Notes under the pieces: model-generated
Databases searched by the model: none
What the model was told of the DNA's origin: nothing
The model's input: only the letters and a program-made list of their open reading frames with translations
Shown: one piece after another, positions 36,475 to 45,036 of the stretch
How positions within the stretch are numbered: the first letter of the stretch is position 1
How the letters are laid out: each line of letters opens with the position of its first letter
Position numbers and translations under genes: made by a program
Source: CAMPKL01 sp963817465
GTDB lineage: Bacteria; Acidobacteriota; Terriglobia; Bryobacterales; UBA6623
DNA length: 64,000 bases
Direction: 5' to 3'
NCBI GenBank assembly: GCA_963817465.1
Contig: CAWFOP010000017.1
Location: forward strand, 24,742-88,741

Positions 36475-37239
36475 ATGGACGACGCCGTTCGGCTCTTTTC
36501 GGATGCGTGGAAGGTGCTGGTAGGCCGGCTGCCGTCACCCCACATCGAGGACGCCGACGGCGTGGCCTCTTGTATCGGCAATGTGCCTCTGATCTTCTTG
36601 AACGTCTCCATCATCAGCCGTCCAGCGGAGACGTCCGAGCAGTTGCGAGCCCTCTTGGACACGGCGGCGAAGCGCTCCGCGGCTTGCGAGCATCCCGCGG
36701 GCTTGATTGTGCGCGAGGACTGGTTGCCTGACGGCTGGGAAGGCCTCGTGGAGGAAGTCGGTCTGGCGCCGGTTCTTGGCATGACCGGCATGGAATGCGC
36801 TGCGCTCTTGCCGCCGCGCCGTCCCGCGCCCGCCCTCGAGATCCTGCGCATTTCGAGCGATGAGCTCGCCCGCGACCTTGCGGAATTGAACGCACACGCC
36901 TACGGCATGCCGGCCGATCTGTTTGAGTGCATCGCCAATATGCGACTTTGGCGGCCGGACACGTACGGCTTCGTCGGACGTTTGAACGGCAAACCGGTCA
37001 CCTGCGCCGCGGTGTTTCCCGTCGCGGGAACCGTCTACGTCGCTCTAGTCGCAACGCATCCTGACGAACAAGGAAAGGGCTTCGCCGAAACCGTCATGCG
37101 CCACGCAGTGACCCAAGGACAGCAGGCCATGGGAATCCTGCGCACAACCCTGCACGCTAGCGACATGGGCCTGCCGGTCTATCGCGCGATGGGATACAGC
37201 ACGGGGCCTAGGCTGATCTTCCTCGGGCCCGCGCATTAG
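36475..37239 (+). CDS. GNAT-family N-acetyltransferase
   Basis: 254 residues from ATG 36475; ATG 36457 in the same frame is an alternative. The acetyl-CoA signature ALVATHPDEQGKGFAETVMR, with the Q/RxxGxG/A-like EQGKGFA, lies at about 195-214, and the last strand GLPVYRAMGYSTGPR is typical. The N-terminal half (about 120 residues) is a degenerate GNAT-like or unique domain, so this may be a tandem GNAT protein. A GATACT at 36461-36466 is 8 nt before the chosen start (leaderless-like). It acetylates an unknown amine. It is divergent from the GH2 gene. Confidence 0.8.
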   Translation: MDDAVRLFSDAWKVLVGRLPSPHIEDADGVASCIGNVPLIFLNVSIISRPAETSEQLRALLDTAAKRSAACEHPAGLIVREDWLPDGWEGLVEEVGLAPVLGMTGMECAALLPPRRPAPALEILRISSDELARDLAELNAHAYGMPADLFECIANMRLWRPDTYGFVGRLNGKPVTCAAVFPVAGTVYVALVATHPDEQGKGFAETVMRHAVTQGQQAMGILRTTLHASDMGLPVYRAMGYSTGPRLIFLGPAH

Positions 37240-37276
37240 GACTCCTCCGCGGCCGACACTAGGGTCAAAACAACCC

Positions 37277-37720
37277 TCAGGCGCGGGCGCTTTGGCGCAT
37301 TGCGTTCGGGCTCGGCGTCGGCCGCAGATCATGAGGTCTCGATGACGGCGACGCCACATGGCATTCCAACGCGTCTCGCAGAGCGCGAGCGACTTGCTCG
37401 GGCTCCAGAGGCCGGCTCAGGACTGTGGCGCCGTGGGCTCGAACGTTAGGCGCGTCGAAGTCGGCGCGGGGGAGCAGCACGATGAGGTCGGCCGCCGCCG
37501 ACCTGTGGACCGCTTCGCAGTGCAAGCACCACCAATTGCCGTCGCTGAGCGTGAGATCGCTGACGATGACCGCGATGTCCGGGTTCGTCCGCAATGCTTG
37601 GCGCGCGCGTTCGCAATTGTCGGCCTCGACCACAACGGCCCCGTACGGAGCGGCCGCGGCGACGGCCAGCCGGTCCTCGCGCGAGTCGATCGCCAACAGG
37701 ATATGTGGGCTGTCGCCCAT
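37277..37720 (-). CDS. Stand-alone degenerate receiver-domain protein
   Basis: 147 residues from ATG 37720 with a good GGAGG ribosome site. The receiver fold is visible (HILLAIDSREDRLAVAAAAP, then AVIVSDLTLSDGNWW with a likely acceptor Asp, and VLSRPLEPEQVARALRDALE). The paired N-terminal acidic residues are reduced to IDSRED, and the conserved Lys before the Pro is Arg (SRPLEP). It may be a phosphate-independent or atypical receiver. It lies just downstream of the winged-helix regulator, whose open frame runs on top of it by frameshift, so the two form one operon. Confidence 0.7.
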   Translation of the reverse strand: MGDSPHILLAIDSREDRLAVAAAAPYGAVVVEADNCERARQALRTNPDIAVIVSDLTLSDGNWWCLHCEAVHRSAAADLIVLLPRADFDAPNVRAHGATVLSRPLEPEQVARALRDALECHVASPSSRPHDLRPTPSPNAMRQSARA

Positions 37721-37769
37721 GATGTACCTCCAATGAATGCAGGAGCACGGCGGGCGCCATAGGCGGGAT

Positions 37770-38514
37770 TCAATCGGCCAGCGCCGATTGCGCGCTGCGC
37801 GGACGAAGGGCTCAGGCGCGCGAATGACTCCACGCTGGGCCGCAAGCAGTAGCCGACGCCGGGTTCGGTGACCAGACGTCGCTGGCCGCCGCTGTTGTGT
37901 TCGATCTTTTTGCGGATGTGGCCTACGTGGACGCGGAGCGTCTGAGAATACTCGCCATGGTAAGGCCCCCAGACGTGTTCGAGGATCTCGTGCTGGCGCA
38001 CGACGCGTCCCTGATTTCTCGCCAGATAAGCGAGGATTTCGAATTCGGTGCGCGTCAGTCGAATCGGAGATCCGCAAGCGAGCACTCGTCGCGCCGCGAA
38101 GTCGATGACGAGATCGCCGGCTTCCAGAACCTGTTCGCCCAAGCGCCGGGCGCGTTGCAGCAGGGCGCCGATGCGCCCGTAGAGCTCGACGATGCGAATC
38201 GGCGCGGTCAGGACGTCGTCGGCGCCCCAATCAACAGCTTCGACGAAGGACGCTTCCTCCCCGTCGGAGCAAATCACCAGCAAGGGGCCGTCGAAGATGC
38301 GGCGCAGGTACGCCATATCGTCGCGGTCGAGGCTGTCGAAGTCCGCGATGACGGCGGCGCAGTGTCCGGAGGAAAGAATCTCGACGGCGGCGGCGACATC
38401 CGGCGCTTCGGCCGGAACGTAGAACTTGCGACGAAGGGCCATTTTCAGCGAGTGGTCCGACGCGCTCCGTCTACCGACGAGCAGCACAGGGGTGATGGTC
38501 GCGATCGAGTTCAT
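37770..38514 (-). CDS. OmpR-type response regulator with atypical receiver, probable C-terminal frameshift
   Basis: From ATG 38514. The receiver domain (about 1-120) has an acceptor-like Asp in AAVIADFDSLDRDDM. It lacks the acidic pair (VLLVGRRSASDHS) and the conserved Lys (VLTAPI instead of LTKP). The winged-helix domain is complete: RRVLACGSPIRLTRTEFEIL, VVRQHEILEHVWGPYHGEYS, TLRVHVGHIRKKIE and VTEPGVGYCLRP. The frame then continues as Arg/Ser/Thr-rich noise to 37417 across the next gene. A net +1 correction would end it at a TGA at 37812 or 37770, giving about 235-248 residues, the normal size. It probably binds DNA in a phosphorylation-independent way. A low-quality promoter (TTGGCA 38612-38607, TATATA 38587-38582) lies upstream. 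Confidence 0.75.
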
Positions 38515-38691
38515 GTTCGTGGCGAGCTTACCGTGGGCGCGGACGGCTGAAAGAAGCAGATCCGGGTGACGATCCCGACTCTATATATGGATAATTTGCC
38601 GCTTTATGCCAATGTTCAGGGCGTCCCCTCCCCATTACTCAGTGGGATGGTAGCATCGCTCACTCTAAATCTCAACTATTTTTTAGGAAAT

Positions 38692-40207
38692 CTATCCTGT
38701 TTCGTTGAATTTATGTTGATTATTTCTCAGCACGGCCGTGAGATCCTTCGCGAGCGCCGTTCCCACAGGCGTTTGGTAGATGTTTTTGAGCTCGTGAGGA
38801 TCCTGTTCGAGGTCGAACAATTCCCAGTAGTCGCCCTCGCCGTAGTACTCGATCAGCTTGTAGCGGTCGGTGCGCACGCCGCGGTGCGGGCCGACGCGGT
38901 GAGCCGTCCAGAACTGGAAGGAAGGGTCGGTCATTTGTTCGCGCGCCATGTCGCGAAAAGCCCAGGAATTTTCGTAATAGGCGTAGAACGCGTCAGTGCG
39001 CCAATCGTCCGGCGGGTCGCCCTCGAGCAGCGGACGGATGCTGCGCCCTTGCATCATGTCGGGGACCTTTACGCCCGCGAAATCGAGGATCGTCGGCGCG
39101 ACGTCCACGTTCATCATGAAGCGGCTCTCGACCTTGTTCGGCTCGACGCGGCGCGGGTAGCGTACGAGCATCGGGATGCGCAGCGAAGGCTCGTACATGA
39201 AGCGCTTGTCGTACCAGCCGTGCTCACCCAGGAAAAAGCCGTTGTCGGTGGTGTAGATGATGAGCGTGTCCTCGGCCTGGCCGCTGGTGTCGAGATAGTC
39301 GAGGATGCGCCCGAGGTTTTCATCGACGCCGTAGAGCGCGCGGTTGTGATCCTTGACGAAGCGGTTGAAGATCCAGTCGCGCTCTTGGGCGGGACTGAGG
39401 CCGGCGGGAATCTCGTCCTTGTAATCCCCCTTGAGGCTGACCTCGAAGCGCATGTCCTTGGCTTCTTTCGCCACGCGACGCGTGTCGTAGTCGTCGTCGT
39501 AGGTGGCGGGCTTCGGCCATTCCACCTCGTCCCACAGGTGCGCGTGACGCTCGGCGGGTTTGAACGGCCGATGCGGCGCCTTGTGTTGGTAGACGAGGCA
39601 CCAAGGCTGCTTGCCGGCTGAGTTCTGACGGAGAAAGTCGAGCGCGAAGTCAGTGGTGATATCGGTGGAATAGCCGAACTCCTGCCGCTTTTCGCCGTTC
39701 TCGATGAAGTCCGGGTTAAAGTAAACGCCCTGGCCGGGCAGGATCTTCCATTCGTCGAAGCCGCGCGGGTTCTCGCGGATGTGCCACTTGCCCATCAGAG
39801 CGGTCTTGTAACCGGCCTGTTGCAGCAGGGAAGGGAACTGCGGCGCGTCGGGGTTGAGCTTCTCGACGGCGTCGGCGCGCTCGGAATTGCCGCGGATGCC
39901 GTGCACGTGAGAAAAGCAACCGGTAAGGATGCTGGCGCGTCCGGGGGCGCATAGCGAGTTGGTGCAGAAGGCGTTTTCGAGGCGCACTCCTTCGCGGGCC
40001 AGCCGATCCATGTTGGGCGTCTGCAGAATCGGCGCGCCGGCGCAGCTCATCTGGTTCCACTGCTGGTCGTCGGTCATCACGAACAGGATGTTGGGGCGCG
40101 GACCGCTCTCGGACGGGCCCGACGAGCAGCGTGTGAGGAAGGCCGCCGCGCCGGCCCCCGAGAGCCGCCAGCGCTTCGCGGCGCGTGGAATGTCGATTGC
40201 TCCGCAT
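38692..40207 (-). CDS. Exported sulfatase (lipoprotein-like), frameshift in the signal region
   Basis: The main frame (40080 to 38692, 462 residues) begins inside the protein at MMTDDQQWNQMSCAGAP. The real start is ATG 40207 (MRSNRHSTRREALAALGG). The frames join through AAAFLTRCSSGPSESGPRPN and ILFVMTDDQQ, after one extra base in a run of five Cs at 40155-40159. LTRC could be a lipobox. The maturation motif is CAPGR in CTNSLCAPGRASILTG. The His region is IIYTTDNGFFLGEHGWYDKR. It ends with the usual ELFDLEQDPHELKNIY. It is the last gene of an operon Gfo/Idh-MFS-M24-sulfatase, and would desulfate a glycan outside the cytoplasm. Confidence 0.87.
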
Positions 40208-40269
40208 AGTTGCGCTAGTTTACACGACGGCTTGAACCGATTTCGTGGGAATCAGAAAGCGCCGCCGTT

Positions 40270-41571
40270 TCATTTGACGGTCAGCAGTCGGGACGTCGTT
40301 GTGAGCAGTTCGCAGCCGTTTTCGGTAACCAGGACGGTGTCGGAGATGAAGGAGTCGCCTCTGCCGGTGCGCAGCAGCCATGACATTAGATGGAAGGTCA
40401 TGCCGGCGCGCAGCTCCATTGAGGAGTCGGCCCGCAGGCCCACCGGAACGCCGCCGCCGGACCAACTGGGCGGGAAGCCGATGCCGACTGCGTAGCCGCA
40501 GTGGTGGCGACGATAGTGCTTGAGACCGGCTGCGTCGACGCAGTCTTGCCAGGAGCGATAGACTTCGCTCGCTTTGACGCCGGGACCGATGCGCTTCGCC
40601 GCGCCTTCGATCGCGTGACGACAGACTTCATTGATGCGTTCGGCGCCGTCCGGCGCCCTCCCGATGAACGCGAGGCGGCCGATGGGCGCGTGGTAGCGCC
40701 ACCAGCAAGCCGACATTTCGAGGAATAGGTAGTCGCCGTTGAGCAGCAGATTGTCGGACCACGTGCCGTGCTCGTGGTCGAGCGTGCGCGTCGACCGGAC
40801 GAGCGGCAAGAAGGCCGGATACGTGCTGCCGCTTTGAAGCATTGCGTTGTAGATGGCGCGCATCACGGTTTGCTCGTTGATGCCCGGACCCGCGGCCTCG
40901 AGGGCCGCGCGCATCATCGCGTCGGACATCGAGGCCGCGCGCCGCGTGTATGCTTGTTCTTCGGGCGACTGAACGACGCGACAGCCGTCGACCAAGCCCG
41001 AGGCGTCGACCCATTCGACTCGAGGAAGCTGCTGGAAGAGCTGTCCCGCGACGTTGACCGGCAGCAGCGGGCTGTCCATTTCGACGCCGACGCGGCCCTC
41101 GCCGACGCCGGCTTGCTCGATCGCCTGGCGAGTGGTGTTGACTTGCGGAGAGACGTCGGGCTCCAGGCCTTCGCGCTTGACGGTGCGCACGCCGAGGCTC
41201 ATCGACCAGGGCTCGAGCCCCGGCGATTCGCCGTCGTGGGCCTGCCGGATCAGGCGGACATCCTGAGAACGATCTTCGGGCGGGGGCAGCGGCTCGATGC
41301 CGTCGGAGTAGCCGAGGTGCCGGACGTCAGGCGTTTGATCGCGGACGGTGGCGCGCTCCATGGCGCGCGTGACGAGCACCGGCGCGCCCTCTAGCGGGAC
41401 CACGAGCATCTGAAAGGCGAAATAGCCCTGATAATTCAACCCCGTGAGGTAGTAGATGTTCTCAGGTCGAGACACCAGGCAGCCTTTGAGACCGCGCTGA
41501 TCGATGGCGGCGCGAACGGAGTCCAGCCGTCGCGCGTACTCCGCGTCGGAAAAGATTCTTGAATCGGTCAT
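40270..41571 (-). CDS. M24-family creatinase/ectoine-hydrolase-like protein
   Basis: 433 residues from ATG 41571. An N-terminal creatinase-type domain (RLDSVRAAIDQRGLKGCLVS, RPENIYYLTGLNYQGY) precedes a pita-bread domain. Of the five metal ligands of Xaa-Pro/Met aminopeptidases, most are changed. The first Asp is Glu (FLEMSACWWRYHAPIGR), the second is absent, the His remains (HHCGYAVGIG), and both Glu are missing (FHLMSWL, FISDTVLV). This is the pattern of metal-free creatinase or ectoine hydrolase-like enzymes that cleave C-N bonds. It lies 21 bp from the MFS gene and 62 bp from the sulfatase gene, so it belongs to that operon. A substrate imported by the MFS carrier is plausible. Confidence 0.85.
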   Translation of the reverse strand: MTDSRIFSDAEYARRLDSVRAAIDQRGLKGCLVSRPENIYYLTGLNYQGYFAFQMLVVPLEGAPVLVTRAMERATVRDQTPDVRHLGYSDGIEPLPPPEDRSQDVRLIRQAHDGESPGLEPWSMSLGVRTVKREGLEPDVSPQVNTTRQAIEQAGVGEGRVGVEMDSPLLPVNVAGQLFQQLPRVEWVDASGLVDGCRVVQSPEEQAYTRRAASMSDAMMRAALEAAGPGINEQTVMRAIYNAMLQSGSTYPAFLPLVRSTRTLDHEHGTWSDNLLLNGDYLFLEMSACWWRYHAPIGRLAFIGRAPDGAERINEVCRHAIEGAAKRIGPGVKASEVYRSWQDCVDAAGLKHYRRHHCGYAVGIGFPPSWSGGGVPVGLRADSSMELRAGMTFHLMSWLLRTGRGDSFISDTVLVTENGCELLTTTSRLLTVK

Positions 41572-41592
41572 TGTTCTAGTGGGCCGGGCGTT

Positions 41593-42990
41593 CTAGTCGG
41601 GCAAATCCGCGCCGCGAGTTTCAGGGCTCGGCCAGTAGAGCGCGACGCCCAAAAGGAACAGCAGACTCAGCAGCGAGGCCGAGTCTCTGAGGCTGAGGCC
41701 GAGGTCGCTCTGCATCCAGCCGGCGAAAAACAGGATCGGTGCGGCCAGGATGCGTCCCATGTTAAAGCAGAAGCCCGCTCCAGTGCTCCGCAGCCGCGTC
41801 GGAAACAACTCGGGGAAATAGACCGCATAGCCGGCGTGCATGCCCAGTGTGAGGAAGCCGAAGATCGGCAAGAACAGCATGATCGGACGCACAGCAAACA
41901 GGCCCTGGAACAACAGCAGCGCCGCGGCCAGGCCGGCCACGTGGAAAAAGAGGAAGGCGTTGCGGCGCCCGATGCGTTCCGAGATCGGGCCGAACGAGAG
42001 CAACCCGAGTCCGCCGCCTGTCGTGACCAGGAACATGCCGAGCATCTCCCAGCGCTTGATGGTTTGGAAGTTGGCCTGGAGGACGGCGTCGGCTTCGGCT
42101 TGTGTCGGCGACGACGCGACCAGCTCCGTCTCGATCGCTTGGCGCAAGGTGTCTTTGCCGTAGATGTGCGCCCCCCAAAACGTCGCCAGACCGACGGCGG
42201 CCAAAGCCACGCCGACGAACGTTTTCGCGCGGAGCTTGTCGCCGAACAGCTCGCTGAAGCGCCCGAGCCGGCCGGCGGAGCCCGCGCCCGATTCGCGGCG
42301 CGCTTTGAGCCAGGCGCCGGAATCGGTTTGCAGGCTCAATCGAATAGCCACGATGAGCAGCGCCGGCAGCGCGCCCAAGGCGAACCCGATGCGCCAGCTG
42401 GCGACTCCCGACGAAAGGAACGGGATCGAGTCGGCGATGTTGCGATCGGCCACGATGAAGGCGCCGGCGGCCACCGCCAAGTACGTGCCCAGAACGCTCG
42501 TTGCGTGGAAGATCGACAGCGACCAGGCGCGGGCCCGCGTCGAGAACATTTCCGCGACCAAGGCGCTGGCGACCGCCCACTCGCCGCCGACGCCCATGGC
42601 GACCAAGAAGCGAAAGATCGCCATCTGCCACCAGGACTGCGACAAGGCCGATACGCAGGTGAACGCGGAGTACATCCCAATGGTGAAGACCATCGTCCTG
42701 ACGCGGCCGATGCGGTCGGCGAGCATCCCGAACAGCACGCCGCCGAGCGCTCCGCCAAGCAAGAAGCAAGCGAAGGTGACGTTGTTGTAGAACGCCAACC
42801 GGCCTTGCTGCTCCGCGGCGCTGAGCGCTTGGGCCGCCGGCGGCAGCAGGTCGGGCATCGCCTCGTTCATGCTGGCGACAAAGATTTGCCCTTCGAAGGT
42901 GTCGAAGGCCCAGCCGAGCGAGGCGACGGCCAGCACGAGCCATTGATAGCCGCTGACGCCCGCATACCAGGGTTGTCGTCGATCGTTCAC
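41593..42990 (-). CDS. MFS transporter (sugar/metabolite porter type)
   Basis: 465 residues from GTG 42990; this GTG overlaps the TGA of the oxidoreductase gene by 4 bp (GTGA). The upstream open frame is noise. Twelve helices are predicted, with the MFS motif FGMLADRIGRVRTMVF between helices 2 and 3 and the second-half counterpart FGPISERIGRRNAFLFF. A 30-residue periplasmic insert near the start (NEAMPDLLPPAAQALSAAEQ) precedes helix 2. It resembles SP-type MFS carriers and takes up a sugar or organic acid by proton symport. Translation is coupled to the Gfo/Idh gene. Confidence 0.88.
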   Translation of the reverse strand: MNDRRQPWYAGVSGYQWLVLAVASLGWAFDTFEGQIFVASMNEAMPDLLPPAAQALSAAEQQGRLAFYNNVTFACFLLGGALGGVLFGMLADRIGRVRTMVFTIGMYSAFTCVSALSQSWWQMAIFRFLVAMGVGGEWAVASALVAEMFSTRARAWSLSIFHATSVLGTYLAVAAGAFIVADRNIADSIPFLSSGVASWRIGFALGALPALLIVAIRLSLQTDSGAWLKARRESGAGSAGRLGRFSELFGDKLRAKTFVGVALAAVGLATFWGAHIYGKDTLRQAIETELVASSPTQAEADAVLQANFQTIKRWEMLGMFLVTTGGGLGLLSFGPISERIGRRNAFLFFHVAGLAAALLLFQGLFAVRPIMLFLPIFGFLTLGMHAGYAVYFPELFPTRLRSTGAGFCFNMGRILAAPILFFAGWMQSDLGLSLRDSASLLSLLFLLGVALYWPSPETRGADLPD

Positions 42991-44060
42991 TTGAGCAAGG
43001 AGGTCAGATCGATCTCGCGGCGCTGCGCGATGGATTGTTGGGCGGCCTCGCAGAGCGCGACGGACCAGTAGCCGTCCTCGGCGCCGGCGGCGGGGCGACG
43101 CTCGCCTTTGACGGTCGCGACGGCCATGGCGATTTCGTCGCTCAGATCGACGAGCTCTCCCGTCGTCCCTCCGACGTCGACCTCGCGGACCTGTTCGCCG
43201 TCGAACCGGCGCAGCGACCAGCTTGCGGCCTCGTCGCGGTCCATCACTCCGCTCCAGGAGGCCCAGACGGCCCCCTTTGTGCCGGCGACCTTCACGGTCT
43301 GGTGATGCTCGAAGGCCGCGAGCGTGTGGGTGACCACCGCCTGCGCGCCGTCCGCGAAGCGCAGGATGGCGCTGAAGCTGTCTTGCAGTTCGGGATGGTC
43401 CGACCGATTCGAGTTGGCGGCGGCGTAGATCGCCGCAGGATCGCCCAGCGAAGAGCAATACCAGCGCGCGAGGTCGAAGAAGTGCACCGGCTCCTCGAGC
43501 ACCCAATCGCCCACGCGGTTGATGTCGTAGCGCCAGCCTTCGGCGCCGCGGCGATAGGGACGGCGCCAGAGCTCGATCAGCACGTAGCGCACCGCGCCGA
43601 GCTTGCCCTCGTCAATGAGCTTCTTGACGCCGCCCCACAGCTCGGAGAGGCGCAGCTCAAACCCCACGATCAGCATCCGTTTCTTGTTCGCGGCGAGCCG
43701 CTGCAGCGTGCGGCAGTCGGCCGCCGTCGTCGCCATAGGCTTCTCGAGCAGGACGTGCTTGCCGGCTTCGAGCGCGGCGGAAGCGACGGGAGCGTGCAAG
43801 TAGTTGGGGACGACGATGGCGACGATGTCGATGTCGGCGCGGGCGACGAGGTCGTTGTAGTCGGCGTAGGCCTCGACGGCGGGGTGCTCCTGGCGAGCCC
43901 TGGCGCGGCTGGCGTCGGAAGGCGCCGCCACCGCGACGAGTTCGGCGTCGGCGGTCGCCTCGATCGCCGCGGCGTGCCGTTGTCCCCAAGCTCCGTAGCC
44001 GATCAGTCCGAATCTGACGCTCAATACATTCTTCCCGGGCCGCGAAGCTCGAACGATCAT
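42987..44060 (-). CDS. Gfo/Idh/MocA-family oxidoreductase
   Basis: 357 residues from ATG 44060 (MIVRASRPGKNVLSVRFGLI); a downstream TTG is possible. The NAD(P) site is FGLIGYGAWGQRHAA. The catalytic EKP motif is in LLEKPMATTAADCR. The H-x-x-D-like region is PVHFFDLARWYCS. It oxidises or reduces a sugar, inositol or amino-sugar derivative. It is the first gene of a probable four-gene operon with an MFS carrier (overlap GTGA), an M24 protein and a sulfatase. A glucosamine-6-phosphate isomerase-like gene starts 40 bp away on the other strand, implying a shared promoter region. Confidence 0.9.
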   Translation of the reverse strand: MIVRASRPGKNVLSVRFGLIGYGAWGQRHAAAIEATADAELVAVAAPSDASRARARQEHPAVEAYADYNDLVARADIDIVAIVVPNYLHAPVASAALEAGKHVLLEKPMATTAADCRTLQRLAANKKRMLIVGFELRLSELWGGVKKLIDEGKLGAVRYVLIELWRRPYRRGAEGWRYDINRVGDWVLEEPVHFFDLARWYCSSLGDPAAIYAAANSNRSDHPELQDSFSAILRFADGAQAVVTHTLAAFEHHQTVKVAGTKGAVWASWSGVMDRDEAASWSLRRFDGEQVREVDVGGTTGELVDLSDEIAMAVATVKGERRPAAGAEDGYWSVALCEAAQQSIAQRREIDLTSLLK

Positions 44061-44100
44061 AATCGTTACTGCGCCAGGGACGAAACCCGCGCGAGACGTT

Positions 44101-44950
44101 TTGTTGGATCGAGCCTCGGAAATCCGCCGCCTCAATCGCTTGAGCTTCGAGGAGCTGTGCGCGCGGGCGGGCGCGCATCTCGAGGCGGTCGATACCATCG
44201 ACGCATTGCATCGCCGCTTCGCGCGGAGCATCGCTTCGCGGGCGGCCGCGAACAATCGCGCCGGCAAGCCCACCGTTTTGATCTTGCCGTACGGCCCGGT
44301 CGCCCAGTACCCATACCTGCGCGACATCGCGAACACCGAACGCATCAGCCTGCGGGAGACGACGCTGTTCTTCATGGACGAATACGCCGACCCGGCCGGC
44401 CTCGCGCTGGCGCCGGAGCACCCGTTGAGCTTCCGCGGCGGGGTCGCGTGGTTGTGGCGTGAGATCGACGAAGAACTGCGGCCGGCGCCCGAGAACATCG
44501 TGTTTCCGAATCAAGCGAACGCCGATCGCATCGCCGCCATGATGGCGTCGGCGGGCGGCGTGGAAGTTTGCTACGGCGGCATCGGCATCCACGGCCATAT
44601 CGCTTTCAATGAGCCGGCCCCAGGCGTTCGAGATTCGGATGTCCGACTGGTCGAGCTGAATGACTTCACGGTGACGATCAACGCGATCCGGGCGGGCGTC
44701 GGCGGCGATCTGGAGAACTTCCCGCGGCGAGCGTGGACGCTCGGCATGCGGCAGTGCTTGGCGGCGCGCCGCCTGGAGTTGTACTGCCGCAACGACATCG
44801 CGGGGCTCGACTGGGCGAATACGGTGCTGCGGTTGGCGCTTCTGGGCGTAGCCGGGCGACGACTATCCCGTCACCTGGATTCGCGAGCATGACGACTATC
44901 TGGTCGTCACCGACCTGCCTACGGCCGGCCCGCCGCGCAATCAGCTCTGA
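44101..44950 (+). CDS. Glucosamine-6-phosphate deaminase/isomerase-like enzyme, C-terminal frameshift
   Basis: No ATG is present in this frame; TTG 44101 or 44104 is the likely start (LDRASEIRRLNRLSFEELCA). The NagB/RpiA-like fold shows PTVLILPYGPVAQYPYLRDI, LFFMDEYADPAG, the phosphate/acid loop CYGGIGIHGHIAFNEPAPG and WTLGMRQCLAARRLELYC. At about 44848 one extra base moves the frame. Corrected, the tail reads PGDDYPVTWIREHDDYLVVT to GPPRNQL and stops at 44950; uncorrected it stops at 44892. It belongs to a long-form subgroup distinct from classical NagB. It probably converts an amino-sugar phosphate to a keto-sugar phosphate. It is divergent from the Gfo/Idh gene. Confidence 0.82.
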
Positions 44951-45036
44951 GAACCATCCCGAAACGAAAGCGCCGGCGCGCCCCTTGCACGCCTTCGTGG
45001 CCAAGAGCAACGCCGCGTCGCTCCGCGTGCTACGGC

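Noticed and set aside
37417..37769. C-terminal extension of the response regulator
   Set aside because: Arg/Ser/Thr-rich noise lying on top of the well-formed receiver gene at 37277-37720; best explained by a frameshift.
41836..44462. Two long plus-strand frames opposite the MFS and Gfo/Idh genes
   Set aside because: Antisense shadows of well-recognised genes with unnatural residue bias.
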